Origin: Nageia nagi
Taxonomy: Eukaryota; Pinophyta
DNA: 64,000 bases
Assembly (NCBI GenBank): GCA_050084985.1
Contig: JBITNC010000002.1
Location: forward strand, 15,314,001 to 15,378,000
Direction of reading: 5' to 3'
Of this stretch, positions 24,301 through 31,959 are shown one piece after another. Position 1 is the first letter of the stretch; each line of letters begins with the position of its first letter. The notes under the pieces are model-generated. The model did no database searches. It was not told the origin of the DNA and saw nothing but the letters and a program-made list of their open reading frames with translations. A program made the position numbers and the translations under genes.

Positions 24301-24321
24301 TAGATAACGAATTTGCAGCAT
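3131..24321 (-). CDS. TRM5: TRM5/Met-10+-like tRNA (guanine-37-N1)-methyltransferase gene (5' four exons)
   Basis: TRM5 enzymes use S-adenosylmethionine to methylate N1 of G37, next to the tRNA anticodon, which prevents frameshifting. Four exons on the minus strand join in phase 0 into 412 continuous codons: 282 + 33 + 40 + 57. Every junction has GT-AG borders. The N-terminal 60 or so residues are Arg/Ser-rich and poor in acids, like a mitochondrial or plastid transit peptide. Next come 'HLLNWPRIRNIARVPGDD', a basic KKKKK linker, 'LLGEDYRIKQWRGPTRLLLL', then the family blocks 'FETVGHVAHLNL' and 'KIQTVVNKLEVI' and 'FHVDLATVY'. The resemblance is to the plant Met-10+-like protein of the Arabidopsis At4g27340 type (recalled, not searched). 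The SAM-binding Rossmann exons should follow beyond position 1. No stop or frameshift was seen, so the gene looks intact. Introns are 3822, 16024 and 108 nt, plus one of more than 3.1 kb. Confidence 0.9.
3410..3529 (-). CDS. TRM5: TRM5-like exon 3
   Basis: 40 codons between acceptor TTGTCTAG and donor CAG|GTCCGT. It encodes 'LHELLPKGIIIPTAFETVGH' followed by 'VAHLNLR', a hallmark block of the Met-10+/Trm5 family. It is separated from exon 2 by a 16-kb intron and from exon 4 by only 108 nt. Confidence 0.92.
3660..6526. other. intron sequence without recognised genes
   Basis: Part of TRM5 intron 2. Several open frames here have no recognisable motifs. Positions 4231-4570 and 5200-5550 are GC-richer islands in AT-rich surroundings and may be old transposon fragments. 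A small perfect inverted repeat (GCCATTC/GAATGGC) lies near 4771-4786. Confidence 0.4.
6532..7775 (+). mobile_element. solo LTR, family A copy 1, with 5-bp TSD
   Basis: The element starts TGTGATGTTCCC and ends GATCTTACA. It is flanked on both sides by AATAT (6527-6531 and 7776-7780), a 5-bp target-site duplication. No coding region, primer-binding site or second LTR belongs to it. It therefore looks like the product of recombination between the two LTRs of a complete element. A diverged relative at 17007-18008 shares the opening, the 'GGGATAGAAGAT' and 'GAGCCCCAAGTGGGAC' blocks and the end. It lies antisense to TRM5 within intron 2. Confidence 0.8.
7571..7670 (+). repeat. 50-bp tandem duplication inside solo LTR
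   Basis: Two adjacent 50-bp units (7571-7620, 7621-7670) share the ends 'ATTGTAAAGTGGTTTAT' and 'CTTCTAGGCCAGATGTTGGC' and differ by a few bases. The family relative at 17007 lacks the duplication, which explains part of the length difference (1244 versus 1002 bp). Confidence 0.85.
7943..8092. repeat. foldback (MITE-like) hairpin element
   Basis: The 150-bp stretch is almost entirely self-complementary. The outer arms are ACTAACTTAGATATCTTA and TAAGATATCTAAGTTAGT. The inner arms pair 'GAGAGGTAT' with 'ATACCTCTC', 'CACCTATCT' with 'AGATAGGTG' and 'CTTGGAA' with 'TTCCAAG' around a 6-base loop. This is typical of a foldback MITE. A transcript would form a long near-perfect hairpin. Confidence 0.85.
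8483..8817. repeat. large inverted repeat with outward-facing TATA motifs
   Basis: The left arm 8483-8601 and right arm 8700-8817 are reverse complements with modest divergence, separated by a 98-bp spacer. Each arm carries a TTTATAAGAG motif oriented away from the centre. The right arm points toward the gag-like frame that starts near 8987. It may be two head-to-head LTR or promoter fragments, or a foldback transposon. No terminal duplication was confirmed. Confidence 0.75.
8987..9256 (+). pseudogene. retrotransposon gag-like fragment
   Basis: About 90 codons resemble the central part of Ty3/gypsy-type gag: 'SLQQYRNEFVDFC' followed by 'DSFIDGLHEEIKKNV', the pattern in which a capsid helix is followed by 'F..GL...I...V'. 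The nominal start is a TTG and no convincing upstream ATG was seen, so the frame is truncated at its start. It ends in a stop. The protease-like frame follows 57 nt later. Confidence 0.55.
9313..9795 (+). pseudogene. retroviral-type aspartic protease-like frame, active-site Asp missing
   Basis: 160 codons with the fold signature of the gag-associated aspartic protease of plant LTR elements. A 'NPSSKYNFINASL' block stands where the family has D-S/P-G-A-x-x-N-F-I, and the closing 'VDIVLGYPWLRSLG' corresponds to 'DVVLGIQWLRTLG'. The catalytic Asp and Gly are replaced by Asn and Ser, so the enzyme would be inactive. There is no reverse transcriptase or integrase downstream, only a Glu/Lys-rich repeat region. 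Confidence 0.65.
9820..10480 (+). pseudogene. Glu/Lys/Gln-rich tandem-repeat tail of gag-protease element
   Basis: Between about 9825 and 10100, three and a half units of roughly 80 bp each encode variants of 'EEQEDMAVEQVKE' plus 'ESKIESKNKAK', with scattered stops and frame changes. A cleaner frame (10104-10484) continues with an EKKPETQSKK stretch, a His-rich patch and 'GWIDYEEWHQFSTTLRRSYY', ending with a stop just before the putative 3' LTR. The tail is highly charged and probably a coiled coil or disordered. Confidence 0.5.
10482..10850 (+). repeat. putative 3' LTR of gag-protease element
   Basis: The stretch starts TGTTAGGTATCC straight after a purine-rich tract (AAGAGGGATGAAA) that would serve as polypurine tract. 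It carries a CTATAAATAGATG TATA-type motif near 10641. The right border is uncertain because a LINE begins close by. A TTAACA at 10901-10906 is one possible end. No matching 5' LTR was found upstream. Confidence 0.4.
11120..12270 (-). pseudogene. LINE reverse transcriptase, multiple lesions
   Basis: Fragments in changing frames on the minus strand include 'LDGLKAKFLKHGINSL', 'WTIMIKHVFAKLYSTILDVL', 'DGHKASGQAGFHQNYS' and 'VKQGCPL'. These match the finger and palm blocks of L1 reverse transcriptase in the right order ('GQAGFR', then 'VRQGCPLSP'). The YADD catalytic block was not found intact. Non-functional. Confidence 0.75.
12529..12598 (-). pseudogene. ClpP protease-like C-terminal patch
   Basis: On the minus strand about 23 codons read as QLDKDFFMSAEETLEYGL followed by VDLIIG. 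This is very like the conserved C-terminal segment of ClpP, for example the chloroplast ClpP5 type 'RDFFMSAKEAKEYGLIDG' (family knowledge, not searched). A GTAAGAG donor-like sequence follows directly. The patch sits between the endonuclease and RT parts of the LINE, where such a motif is not expected. It could be a captured exon or processed fragment. The short length leaves room for chance. Confidence 0.45.
12800..13300 (-). pseudogene. LINE endonuclease domain, broken
   Basis: The minus-strand frames contain 'ISCWNCNGM' and 'HNIIVICETHES' near 13200-13290, like the first strands of L1 APE endonucleases (N.RG and Q-E-T). 'DLYEDITRYSTTKEVLLMGD' continues 'FNARI' near 12815-12885; the 'GDFN' motif is diagnostic. 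Stops and frame changes separate the blocks. Confidence 0.7.
13340..13810 (-). pseudogene. LINE ORF1-like protein with internal duplication
   Basis: Minus-strand frames read 'ICNAKALNLRFVGFP', 'KIYLDEDLTQLQADELKKAK' and 'NKWTIICNLHAIIKD'. This block order is known from ORF1 proteins of moss and conifer LINEs (RNA-binding, nucleic-acid chaperone role). Its upstream part is present twice because of a 116-bp tandem duplication. Confidence 0.6.
13577..13808. repeat. 116-bp tandem duplication in LINE ORF1
   Basis: Two adjacent copies (13577-13692 and 13693-13808) both begin ACCCCACAAACCTAAGG and differ at only a few positions. 116 is not a multiple of 3, so the duplication also breaks the ORF1 frame. 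Confidence 0.9.
13917..14087. repeat. 86-bp tandem duplication
   Basis: Two near-identical copies (13917-14002, 14003-14087) start GTGTGCAAATTGTAG and GTGTGCAGATTGTAG. It lies upstream of ORF1 within the LINE. Confidence 0.9.
14630..15559 (+). mobile_element. solo LTR, family B, with 5-bp TSD
   Basis: The element starts TGTAATGTCCTC, ends ACATAACA, and is flanked by AAGGA on both sides (14625-14629 and 15560-15564). A TATA-type CTATAAAAGGGAG lies near 14911. No coding region belongs to it. It interrupts the 5' leader region of the LINE and is therefore younger than it. Confidence 0.8.
15565..17001. other. LINE leader remnant and unassigned intron sequence
   Basis: 15570-15850 continues the LINE-type leader, with short degenerate repeats of a 'GACGAACATG' motif. 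15850-17001 shows no recognisable gene or element. Confidence 0.4.
17007..18008 (+). mobile_element. solo LTR, family A copy 2, with near-perfect TSD
   Basis: The element starts TGTGACGTCCCC and ends GGATCTTTACA. It is flanked by CATTT (17002-17006) and CATTC (18009-18013), a 5-bp duplication with one change. It shares many blocks with the LTR at 6532-7775 but is clearly diverged. The different target duplications show two independent insertions. Confidence 0.75.
18009..20640. other. TRM5 intron 2/1 sequence around exon 2, no other genes recognised
   Basis: Apart from exon 2 at 19555-19653, nothing was recognised. Open frames at 18094, 18749 and 19855 on the plus strand have no motifs. The stretch is AT-rich and may be original intron sequence. 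Confidence 0.4.
19555..19653 (-). CDS. TRM5: TRM5-like exon 2
   Basis: 33 codons between acceptor TTTCAG and donor GAG|GTATAT. It ends in 'CKLTLFYDYWQMHE', the segment that precedes the 'LLPKG' block in plant TRM5 proteins. It is too short to stand out as an open frame and was found by searching for the segment missing between exons 1 and 3. Confidence 0.9.
20640..22450 (-). mobile_element. degraded Ty3/gypsy fragment (RT, RNase H start, pol end, partial LTR)
   Basis: On the minus strand, 22450-21690 reads as reverse transcriptase. 'DEFLITPFGLINAPSTLQ' is followed by 'FVLVFFDDVLIYS' (the F/Y-x-D-D catalytic box), 'YLGHIVS', then the connection toward RNase H. After an internal deletion, 21640-21000 reads as the end of pol ('PISFTPVQSHKFLFNGRAYN'). 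Stops are frequent. A polypurine-like TTTGGGGTGGCA near 20990-21001 precedes a TGTTACATAC start that could be a truncated 3' LTR with a TTTATAG motif near 20710. It lies in TRM5 intron 1, same strand as the gene. Confidence 0.75.
22451..23475. other. TRM5 intron 1 sequence, no gene recognised
   Basis: No coding or RNA motif was recognised. A short GC-rich stretch at 23255-23325 stands out from the AT-rich surroundings. The 5' splice donor of exon 1 adjoins the right end. Confidence 0.4.
23476..24321 (-). CDS. TRM5: TRM5-like exon 1
   Basis: 282 codons from the first ATG of the open frame (24321) to the donor CAG|GTTTCC at 23476. The frame stays open past the donor for about 20 codons of unrelated residues, so the splice site and not a stop ends the coding part. 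The start is chosen as the first ATG. A GATATAAGAG motif about 40 nt upstream on the minus strand could be a TATA element. The exon carries the presumed organelle-targeting leader and the plant-specific N-terminal domain, including a Lys-rich segment. Confidence 0.9.
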
Positions 24322-25477
24322 AATTGCTGTACTTCCCTGTAAATAGCAGTTCGAGTATTGTCATCTCTTATATCATTTGTCATGGCTATCTTATTTGTAC
24401 CATTTCATTTCTCCAATCTAAACTATAATCATTGAATTTGTGTTTTTTTTAATTTTTTGATGAATTTTTTTGTGTATGGTCTTTTGTTTGATCATATATA
24501 AATGACAAAGAATAACCCTTTCATTAGGACATGAAATGACTCAAATAAAATATTGTTAAGATTAGTATAATCATGAATAAAATTTCTACATTAATTATTA
24601 AAGCAATAGTATATCTTGATAAATTTATTGAAAATAGTTTTATTAATAATCTTTTATATGGTAAAGTATTTTACACATATCTTGAAACAAATTTATATGA
24701 TGAGTTAGATCCTTTTTTTGAAGTCTTAAACTTTAGAGTTATGGAGTGGGATAGTTGATAATGCCATATTTTATAAAGTACGATAAGATAAATCTTTTGA
24801 CATCCTTTTAAATCAATGATTTGTAGGATCTATCAAAGTTTGTCCATAAATAAATAAATAGAGTGCATAATACCATATACGAATAGTGTTATGTCAATAT
24901 TTTCTAAATTAAGATAAGATAAATTTTTAACATCCTTTTAAATTCAATGGTTTATAAGTGGAGTAGTGACTTTCATTTGCATACTCTACATTTATTATTT
25001 CAACATCTCTACTTCATGTCAAAGGGTGTTGTGTTGGATGTAAAATCGAGGTGGGGAATGCATGGATACGAGGTTAAGCATATAAGTGTGAGCTAGGTGT
25101 GTAAGGTTGGAAAAATGGGATTTATTATTGGAAAAGTAAGTTATAAGCAATAAAAAAATAAGCCCTGAAATATTTAGGAAGGTTATTATGAGTATCACAA
25201 AAGCTAAAGAAAGGTGTTAAAAAATTGTAATACGATTTTGAAAAAAGTTGTAGTATAGTTTGCTAAAGTATTATTTTTGGTATGTCATGTTGTTGAATAA
25301 CTAGAGGGATTATTTCCATATTTGGTTGGAAGTATAGGTGATAAAAATAGGTGCAAGCTATCTAGCCTTTAGAACTCCACCTTTGTATCTTAACACATCA
25401 TCAAATGTTGAAAATAGGCATTAGTGGGGTTTGTTATTTTTTCCAATGTGGGGGTTAATCCCACATCATATAACTCC

Positions 25478-25526
25478 CCAAGGGTTATACGAAGTGGGAT
25501 TTCCAAGGGTTATACGAAGTGGGATT
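25478..25526. repeat. 24-bp direct repeat flanked by inverted motif
   Basis: CCAAGGGTTATACGAAGTGG plus GATT occurs at 25478-25501 and 25503-25526. GGGTTAATCCCAC upstream (25453-25465) is the reverse complement of GTGGGATTAACCC at 25518-25530, so the block can fold. Confidence 0.8.
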
Positions 25527-25569
25527 AACCCTCTTTCCATTTTAAATAGAAATGTTATCAAATGTGTTT

Positions 25570-25660
25570 TGTGTTGTGGCTGGTGGTATGTTGGTCAAAA
25601 CAATGCAATTTTATACTGTAGATGTGGGTTCGAATCCTTGTAAAACCATTTTCATAGTTG
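25570..25660 (+). repeat. tRNA-like or SINE candidate
   Basis: A perfect pol III B-box GGTTCGAATCC at 25628-25638 lies about 45 nt downstream of an A-box-like TGGTATGTTGG. The flanks do not fold into a tRNA cloverleaf by eye, so a SINE head is more likely than a tRNA gene. Confidence 0.35.
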
Positions 25661-26613
25661 TTAGCTCTAACACTTAGTTTTTCCTTCAACATTTTTATAA
25701 ACGTAGTTCGATTAACTTAAATTAATAAATGTAGTTTGTTTAATCCTCGTAAATGCAATTCAATTAACCTAAACTAATAATGCAATTCATTTAACCTTGA
25801 ATCAAAAAATTTATCGACATACTTGAAATTTACACCATGTCAGATGTATTAGGGGTACAAGGGGGAATTTTAGAGGCTAAATAGTTGATGCCATAAAAAT
25901 GTGTATTCTTAGGATGTGTGTTAATAGTCTTATGTGTGTATGAGTAGGTTGATTTTGTGAAATATGATAATAAAAATCACTTTTTTAACAATTGGTGGCA
26001 GTAAGGATGGGCTTTACAGGAAAACAAAGATGGTGATCAAACAAAAGTATGAATATTTAGTAATAATATAACTCAAAGTAATAAGATGATATTTTGACCA
26101 TTAATCTAAAAAAATCATAAAATATTTTTGAAACATTATTACATGAAGTTTTGAACTTTTATTAATTATTAGTTTTTCCTTTTTATTGTTAAGATTTGAA
26201 ATTTCACCTATGTTCTCACAATCCTCATTTTTAGTTTCTTTATCTATCATATTTTTACCATCATTATCCTTGTTTGTCGTTACTAACATTTTTTTCTATG
26301 AGTTTCATATTTCTTATTATTATCATTCAAAATTAGCCTACCATTTTGAAATAAAGGGTTTTAATCATAAGTTAAAAAATTAAGCTTATTACACAAGAAA
26401 AATAACAAAAAAACTCCTACTATTTCAAGATAAGATTTTAAAGAAAAATAAATCATAAAAAGTTATCAAAAAATTAACAAATTTATCAAAATATTTTATG
26501 TAAAGTCAACCTAATCCTAAAACTAAGTAAATTTTACATAAAAAAGAGTGTTTAACTAATAAAAAATATTTTACAAGTAAATGAAGAAATATATTAAGCA
26601 TGAATAAATACTA

Positions 26614-26850
26614 AGTGATGTCCCTAAGGGGACAACGTGGTGGTTAAGTGCTTGGATTTGCATCTATAAGGTATTGAATTCAAACCACTCTAGTTGATCT
26701 AATGAAATCATAGCAGGGGTCCGGCTCGGTTATGTTTTGACTATAATCAAACTATTTGTCCATAGCTACCATGTGGATGTAAGAGGCTTTAAAAGTTTAC
26801 CCTATTAACAATCATGAGGGGGTTCCTATAACAGTTTGCCTCATAAACAT
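26614..26850 (+). repeat. tRNA-derived SINE candidate
   Basis: It opens GGGGACAACGTGGTGG and contains a pol III A-box (TGGTTAAGTGCTTGG, 26641-26655) and a degenerate B-box (GTATTGAATTCAAACC) about 30 nt later. This spacing and wording match tRNA-derived plant SINE heads. The 3' end is not clear. Confidence 0.5.
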
Positions 26851-27199
26851 ACCTAAGAATAAATACTAAGTAGAAAAATAAATAATAGTTCATTACTCTT
26901 AAAAGACTAAAAATTACCATAGTTTCTTACTTACATGTTTAAGGTATATGGTTGCATACCTAAGATTAATGTCATATGTTAAAAAAAAAAGAGTTAAAAT
27001 TATATTATGATTATATCTTGGATCTCTAGGGATTTACATGCTCATTCACAACTATAATATGACTTTGTTATGGAATAATAGTGTACCTATAATATATGTT
27101 TTTTAAGGATGAGCTTCCTTTGTATAAGGGTTATATGATACGATTTATCTTTTTTCATCCTTTTAAATCCAAAGGTTCATAGGACCTAGCGAAATGTAT

Positions 27200-27984
27200 T
27201 CAGGTAAGAAACCATATGGATGGAAGTAACCATTAATCCTTACATACCAAGCTCTTGGAGCTTTCTTGAGGCCATAGAGCGCCTTCTTTAACTTGTACAC
27301 AAGATGTGCACTTCCTTTTACCTCAAAGCCTTAAGGTTGTTGAATATAGACCTCTTCATCCAAATAGACATTAAGGAATGTACTTTTGACATCCATGTGA
27401 TTTACTTGCCAACCTTTGTGGGCAGCCAAAGAAAGGACCAATCTAATTGTCTCTTGTCTTGCTATTGGGGTAAATATCTCTTCATAGTCTATGCTATAGT
27501 GTCGGGTGAAGCCCTTTGCTATAAGCCTTACCTTGTGTCATTCAATGCTCCCATTCGCATTGTACTTAATATTATAGATCCATTTGCATTCAACATGTTT
27601 CTTTCCTTTTGGAAGCTCCACAAGCTCCCAAGTATCATTCCTATTGATGGAAGAAATCTCTTCCTCCATAGCCTTCAACCACAAATAATTAGTTCAAGCT
27701 TGATCATAATTAGATGGTTCAATTTTTATACTAGTCAACAATGCATAGTTAACTACATCACCTTTAGGCTCATGGTCATCCTCATCACCATAAATATTCA
27801 AAATTTTAAACCTTTTTATAACTTTATCAAGTTCACTTGCTTGTCTCCTTGTGAATCTCCTTGAGAAAATCCGATCTAACATTTGATTGGATGGATGTGC
27901 TTGAAGTGTTCTCTTACCTTGATTTGCTTCTTCTACCTTGGGAATGGAAGACTTTTCTTTGCTAGTATGATCAAAAGGTTGCAC
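27200..27984 (-). pseudogene. copia reverse transcriptase, 5' half
   Basis: Minus-strand frames include 'MEEEISSINRNDTWELVELP', 'KWIYNIKYNANGSIE', 'DYEEIFTPIARQETIRLVLS' and 'KALYGLKKAPRAWY'. The YVDD box is absent because the element is truncated near 27200. Several in-frame stops are present. Confidence 0.8.
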
Positions 27985-28044
27985 CTTAGAGAAGTTATCT
28001 CCATTGGATTCATCATCAACAATGAGTTTTTAATGATCCCATTC

Positions 28045-28899
28045 TCACTCTTCAATAAAAAATACATCTTTAGATACAACAACCTTATATGTTTTTGGAT
28101 TATACAATCTATATACCTTGGTTTGCTCACAATAGCCAAGAAAAATACATGCTTGACTCTTAGTACCTAACTTTCTCCTATTTCCATTAGGTTTGTGAGC
28201 ATAAGTAAGACAACCAAAAACTCTAAAATGCTTAACATTAGGCTTTTTTCCATGCCATGCCTCATAAGGTGTGATGTCGCCCAAGCTTGAAGTTGGACTC
28301 CTATTCAAGATGTATATTATTTTCCTCACTACATCAGCCCAGTACATATTGCTCAAGTTTTTGCTTTGTAACATGCTCCTCGTCATATCTATTATGGTCT
28401 AGTTCTTTCTCTCCAATAGACCATTTTGTTATGGAGTATATGCAGTTATGAGTTGCCTCTTTATTCCATAATCTTTGGAAAACTTTAGGAATTCATTGGA
28501 GCAAAACTCTCTTCCTTTATCAATCCTCAAACACTTCATAACACATTCACTTTACTTTTCCATATGAGTTTTAAAATCTTAAAAATATTCAAAAGCTTGA
28601 TTCTTGGAAGTTAACAAATAAACCCAACACATCCTTGTGCAATCATCTATGAAAGTAAGGAAGTAATAGTTCTTACAAATAATTTGTGTTTGTATGGGAT
28701 CACAAATATCAGAATGCACCAATTGGAGGGGATAGGAAGCTCTCCAAGCTTGGCCTCTTGGAAACTTCATTCGTGAGTGCTTTCCCAAAGCACATCCTTC
28801 ACACATTGTCTTCTCTTCTTCAATCTTGGATAGCCCATGGACCATTTGTTGAGATATCAACAATCTCAAACTTGGGTAGCTTAAATGGTCATATCTCAT
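28045..28899 (-). pseudogene. copia integrase, broken
   Basis: 28899-28579 carries the GAG-pre-integrase end ('CEGCALGKHSRMKFP') and the first catalytic-core strand ('LVHSDICDPIQT', 'FIDDCTRMCWVY'). 28386-28045 carries the core end ('ADVVRKIIYILNRSPT', 'TPYEAWHGKKPNVKHFRVFG'). A damaged stretch lies between them. Confidence 0.8.
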
Positions 28900-29713
28900 A
28901 TGCTAAAGACAATTCTTATTCTTTGTGGGCAAATTTGCTAGTTGGGAACTATCTCCTTCAAATTTGAGTGGAAATAATCTATTCTTGATCATTGGGACTG
29001 TAGTGACTAGCCTATGACCATTGTTCTTATCATAGAGCATACACTTTTGATCTTCAAAAATATGCTTATAGTTCTTCTCCATAATTTTTTCCATACTTAG
29101 CAAATTATGTTTGAGATTAGGAGTGTATTAGATGTTATTTACCTTCTTGTTACCTTCTTTGGTGTTGACCTTCATGGTGCCCATGCCTTCCATGGTCAAT
29201 GCATTATCATCTCCAAGCTTTATCTTGGACTTGAAGGAGTTTTCCACTGTGGTAAGAAACTCTTCTTTGTCGATCATGTGATTAGAAGCACCAATATCTA
29301 AAATTCAAATTTCATTAAGATTCTAATTTTTCTTCCTATAAGACAAAAATAAATTAGATGTCTCATCCTCCTCTCCATAATGGATCGCACTTGTTCCTTC
29401 TTGGGCAACCTTAACTCTACACTCCCTCTCATAGTGTCTAAATTTATTAAACATATTTTTTTTTTTGTCTTCCCCTTCATTTGAACCACCTCTATCTCTT
29501 CTATGGGAAGCTCCTCTCCTTCCTCTTCCTCTTCCTCTTGAATATGGTTGGCCTCTCCCTTGTGTAGAGAAAGCTTCAACCTCATTTATTGCAAAAGCCT
29601 TCTCATCAACCATTTCAATTGATGATTACGTAGAATCTTAGAGCCTCTCTTTACGGGACATCAAGGATATTATGAGTTGATCATAAGTGAGAGTAGATAG
29701 ATATTTGTTCTCT

Positions 29714-30210
29714 TTAATTATGATTGCTACATGGTTCTACTTGGGGAAGAAGTATTCTCAACACTTTATTCACTATATCAACATTTAGAACCTCTTCTCC
29801 AAGGGTCTTTATCTTGTCCACACATGCTTTGACTGTCATATAATAATCTCCCAACATCTCACTAGCTTGCATCTTGAGATTCTCAAAATCTCTCTTGAGG
29901 GTTTGCAACCTCACTTGTTTCACTTGGATGCTACCTTGATACCTCCAAAGGTAGCTTATCCATGATAGCTTGTCCAAGGCATCTTGTAGATGATAGAGTA
30001 CAAAGAGTTCTTCTTCTGAGCCTATTTCTTATCAATCTTATCATTAGCTAGAAGAGTGTTTTAGTTGATTGAATCATTGAATCCTTACTCAACTATATCC
30101 CAAAGTCCCTTTCCTATGAATAATAGCTTCATCTTGATATAACAATACTCATAATCCTCTCCATAGAACTGTAAAATGGGTAGAGTATTGTTGTTTATAG
30201 CCATATTGCT
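29714..30210 (-). pseudogene. copia gag (UBN2-type) fragment
   Basis: The reading starts near 30205 with 'LPILQFYGEDYEYCYIKMKL', followed by 'LWDIVE', the usual plant copia gag opening. 'LQTLKRDFENLKMQASEML' and 'LPQVEP' follow. Stops interrupt it. The next segment (29298-29640) holds an Arg/Gly-rich patch and a zinc knuckle with lost cysteines. Confidence 0.7.
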
Positions 30211-30676
30211 CAACAAAATAAAAAAGATAATGAATTACAGTCTATTGAAAGAATTTAATAAATTATTGCAATTGTGCCTACAAAATCTAACCTAATAGAT
30301 ATCCCTAAAGCTTTGATACCATAATAAATTTCATTGAAAAATGAAATCATTATATACATATAGGTTTTGGACAAACCCAAAAATAGACTGTGCTAAAAAT
30401 AAACTCAAGTTGCATGATCACAACTTGTTACAATCCAATCTAAAAGCAAACTAATACATTCTAAATCTAGCCTATCATATTAAAAGATAACTAGGCAAAA
30501 TATGCACCCAAAATAGCAACATTTAGACTAAATTAGAAGATAAAAAATACAGTCTCATGTATGCCAAATATAGCCCATCAAGCTCTGTTTGTAGGCACAG
30601 TGCATCTCGTGCAAAGGGATGAGGTGCATTACCTCTAGTGTTGGGCACATTATGCCTAGAAATTGAGGTGTACTGC

Positions 30677-31690
30677 GACTACTAAATAAACCTTAATTTG
30701 CATCCTTTTATACGTTCAAACATAGTGTATTTTTTTAACTTCAACACCAAAAATTGATGCAACTAATACAACAATTTTTGCATTGATTTTTTGCATCAAA
30801 TTTCTAGAATTCGCATCATTTTTTACCTCATTTTTTCATAATTTACATCAATTTTTGCGTTGAAATTTTAGAATTTGCAATGATTTTTGGGTCGAATTTT
30901 TAGAATTTATGTCAATTTTTGCATCAATTTTTAAAAGAAAATATCATAGAATTGTGGATCTTTTAATTTTGCGTGATTTAAAACAAAAAGCTCAAAATGA
31001 TATTCGAATCAAAAGTTGTGGCCTCTACAAGGTACATCATTTTTATAAGGTCTTTATGGCAATGGCATAGGTCCATTAAACTAGTTCAGGAATGGGGTTA
31101 GTGGTTTTAGTTTTAAAAAATTAAATTTATTGTATATATTTTTCCTAAATGATACAACAATGTTTTAAATGTTACTATCAATTTCATGTTGCCTACTTCT
31201 TTGTCGGCCTTTTGAAGGAGTTTTCTTTTTTGTAACTAGAGATATATCTGCAACTAATTTTTTTTTTGTGGGCTTCTTCTGTACTTTATGTGCCATAGCT
31301 ACAATTAAAATTTGAAATTTGAGAAAGATAAAAATTAGCTAAAGTCTATTAAATGTGAGGATTATAGGGAGGGTTTGTTGATATATATAGATAGGAGAGG
31401 CTATTTGGCTATTGGGTAATCACTTTTAGTACAGATGGAGGATGAAATGAATGTGAGTCATCGATTGATCAATTGATGAACATGTAAAATATGTTTTAAT
31501 TTTTTTTAGTGAAATACGATGCAAATTTTACATCAAAATTTGCATCGGTTTTTGCATTGAAAAAAGTGAAAAATGGAAAAAAAATTAAAATGATGCATAT
31601 CGAAATAGGAGGATGAAAATTAACATTGGTTTTTATTTTTCATGTTTGAAGATGTAAAAAAGGATGCAAATAAGCCTTTTGGTACTAGTG
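30677..31690. mobile_element. small non-autonomous CACTA-like element
   Basis: The right end read inward is CACTAGTACCAAAAGG followed by CTTATTTGCATCC. The left end is GACTACTAAATAAACC followed by TTAATTTGCATCC, so 28-nt ends pair well (left C changed to G). Subterminal 'GATGCAAATTT' motifs are repeated in both orientations, as in En/Spm elements. The large CACTA element at 55474 uses the same end and subterminal motif. No coding region and no clear 3-bp target duplication. Confidence 0.6.
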
Positions 31691-31959
31691 TCTGCTTAGG
31701 GTATAGTGTCCTAGGTGCACTATGCTTGGATAGCAGGTTTCTAGGTGCACTACATATGTGAATAGAGAGCTAGAAAACTCAAGAATCTCAATCTCGGACC
31801 TTGAACAATGAGCTAAGTTTCTAACACTTCCCATATTTGGAATTTTTCTCTTCATAAGGTAAAAGCTAAATTGGAGTGTTAGATTTCCTTGCAAGAAAAT
31901 TTTAGGTTTATTCAAAAATCCTTGCATCCACACATGTATATTACTCTTCTTATAGGGTT

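Larger units (their letters stand above)
24322..27130. other. upstream intergenic region of TRM5-like gene
   Basis: AT-rich, with no convincing gene. It contains the presumed TRM5 promoter (minus strand, just right of 24321), two SINE-like candidates and a small direct repeat. A dispersed motif (AAATC/T...CATCCTTTTAAAT) recurs near 24800, 24925 and 27150, suggesting copies of one short interspersed element. Confidence 0.4.
27140..30321 (-). mobile_element. degraded Ty1/copia element (gag to RT), minus strand
   Basis: On the minus strand the order is primer-binding site, gag, zinc-knuckle region, protease region, integrase, reverse transcriptase, as in copia elements. A Met-tRNA-type primer site TGGTATCAAAGCTTT lies at 30307-30321. 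Stops and frameshifts occur in every domain and the element is cut off within RT near 27200, so RNase H and the 3' LTR are missing. The 5' LTR should lie above 30321 but its far end was not identified. Confidence 0.8.

Noticed and set aside
25478-25526. loxP-like recombination sites (TATACGAAGT occurs twice)
   Set aside because: Only 10 bases match one arm of loxP. The inverted arm-spacer-arm layout is missing and the copies are direct repeats of a longer unrelated unit.
25628-25638. True tRNA gene around the perfect B-box
   Set aside because: The flanking sequence does not give acceptor or anticodon stems by eye.
27304-27864. Plus-strand 186-codon open frame
   Set aside because: Antisense of the copia reverse transcriptase; the minus strand carries clear RT motifs.
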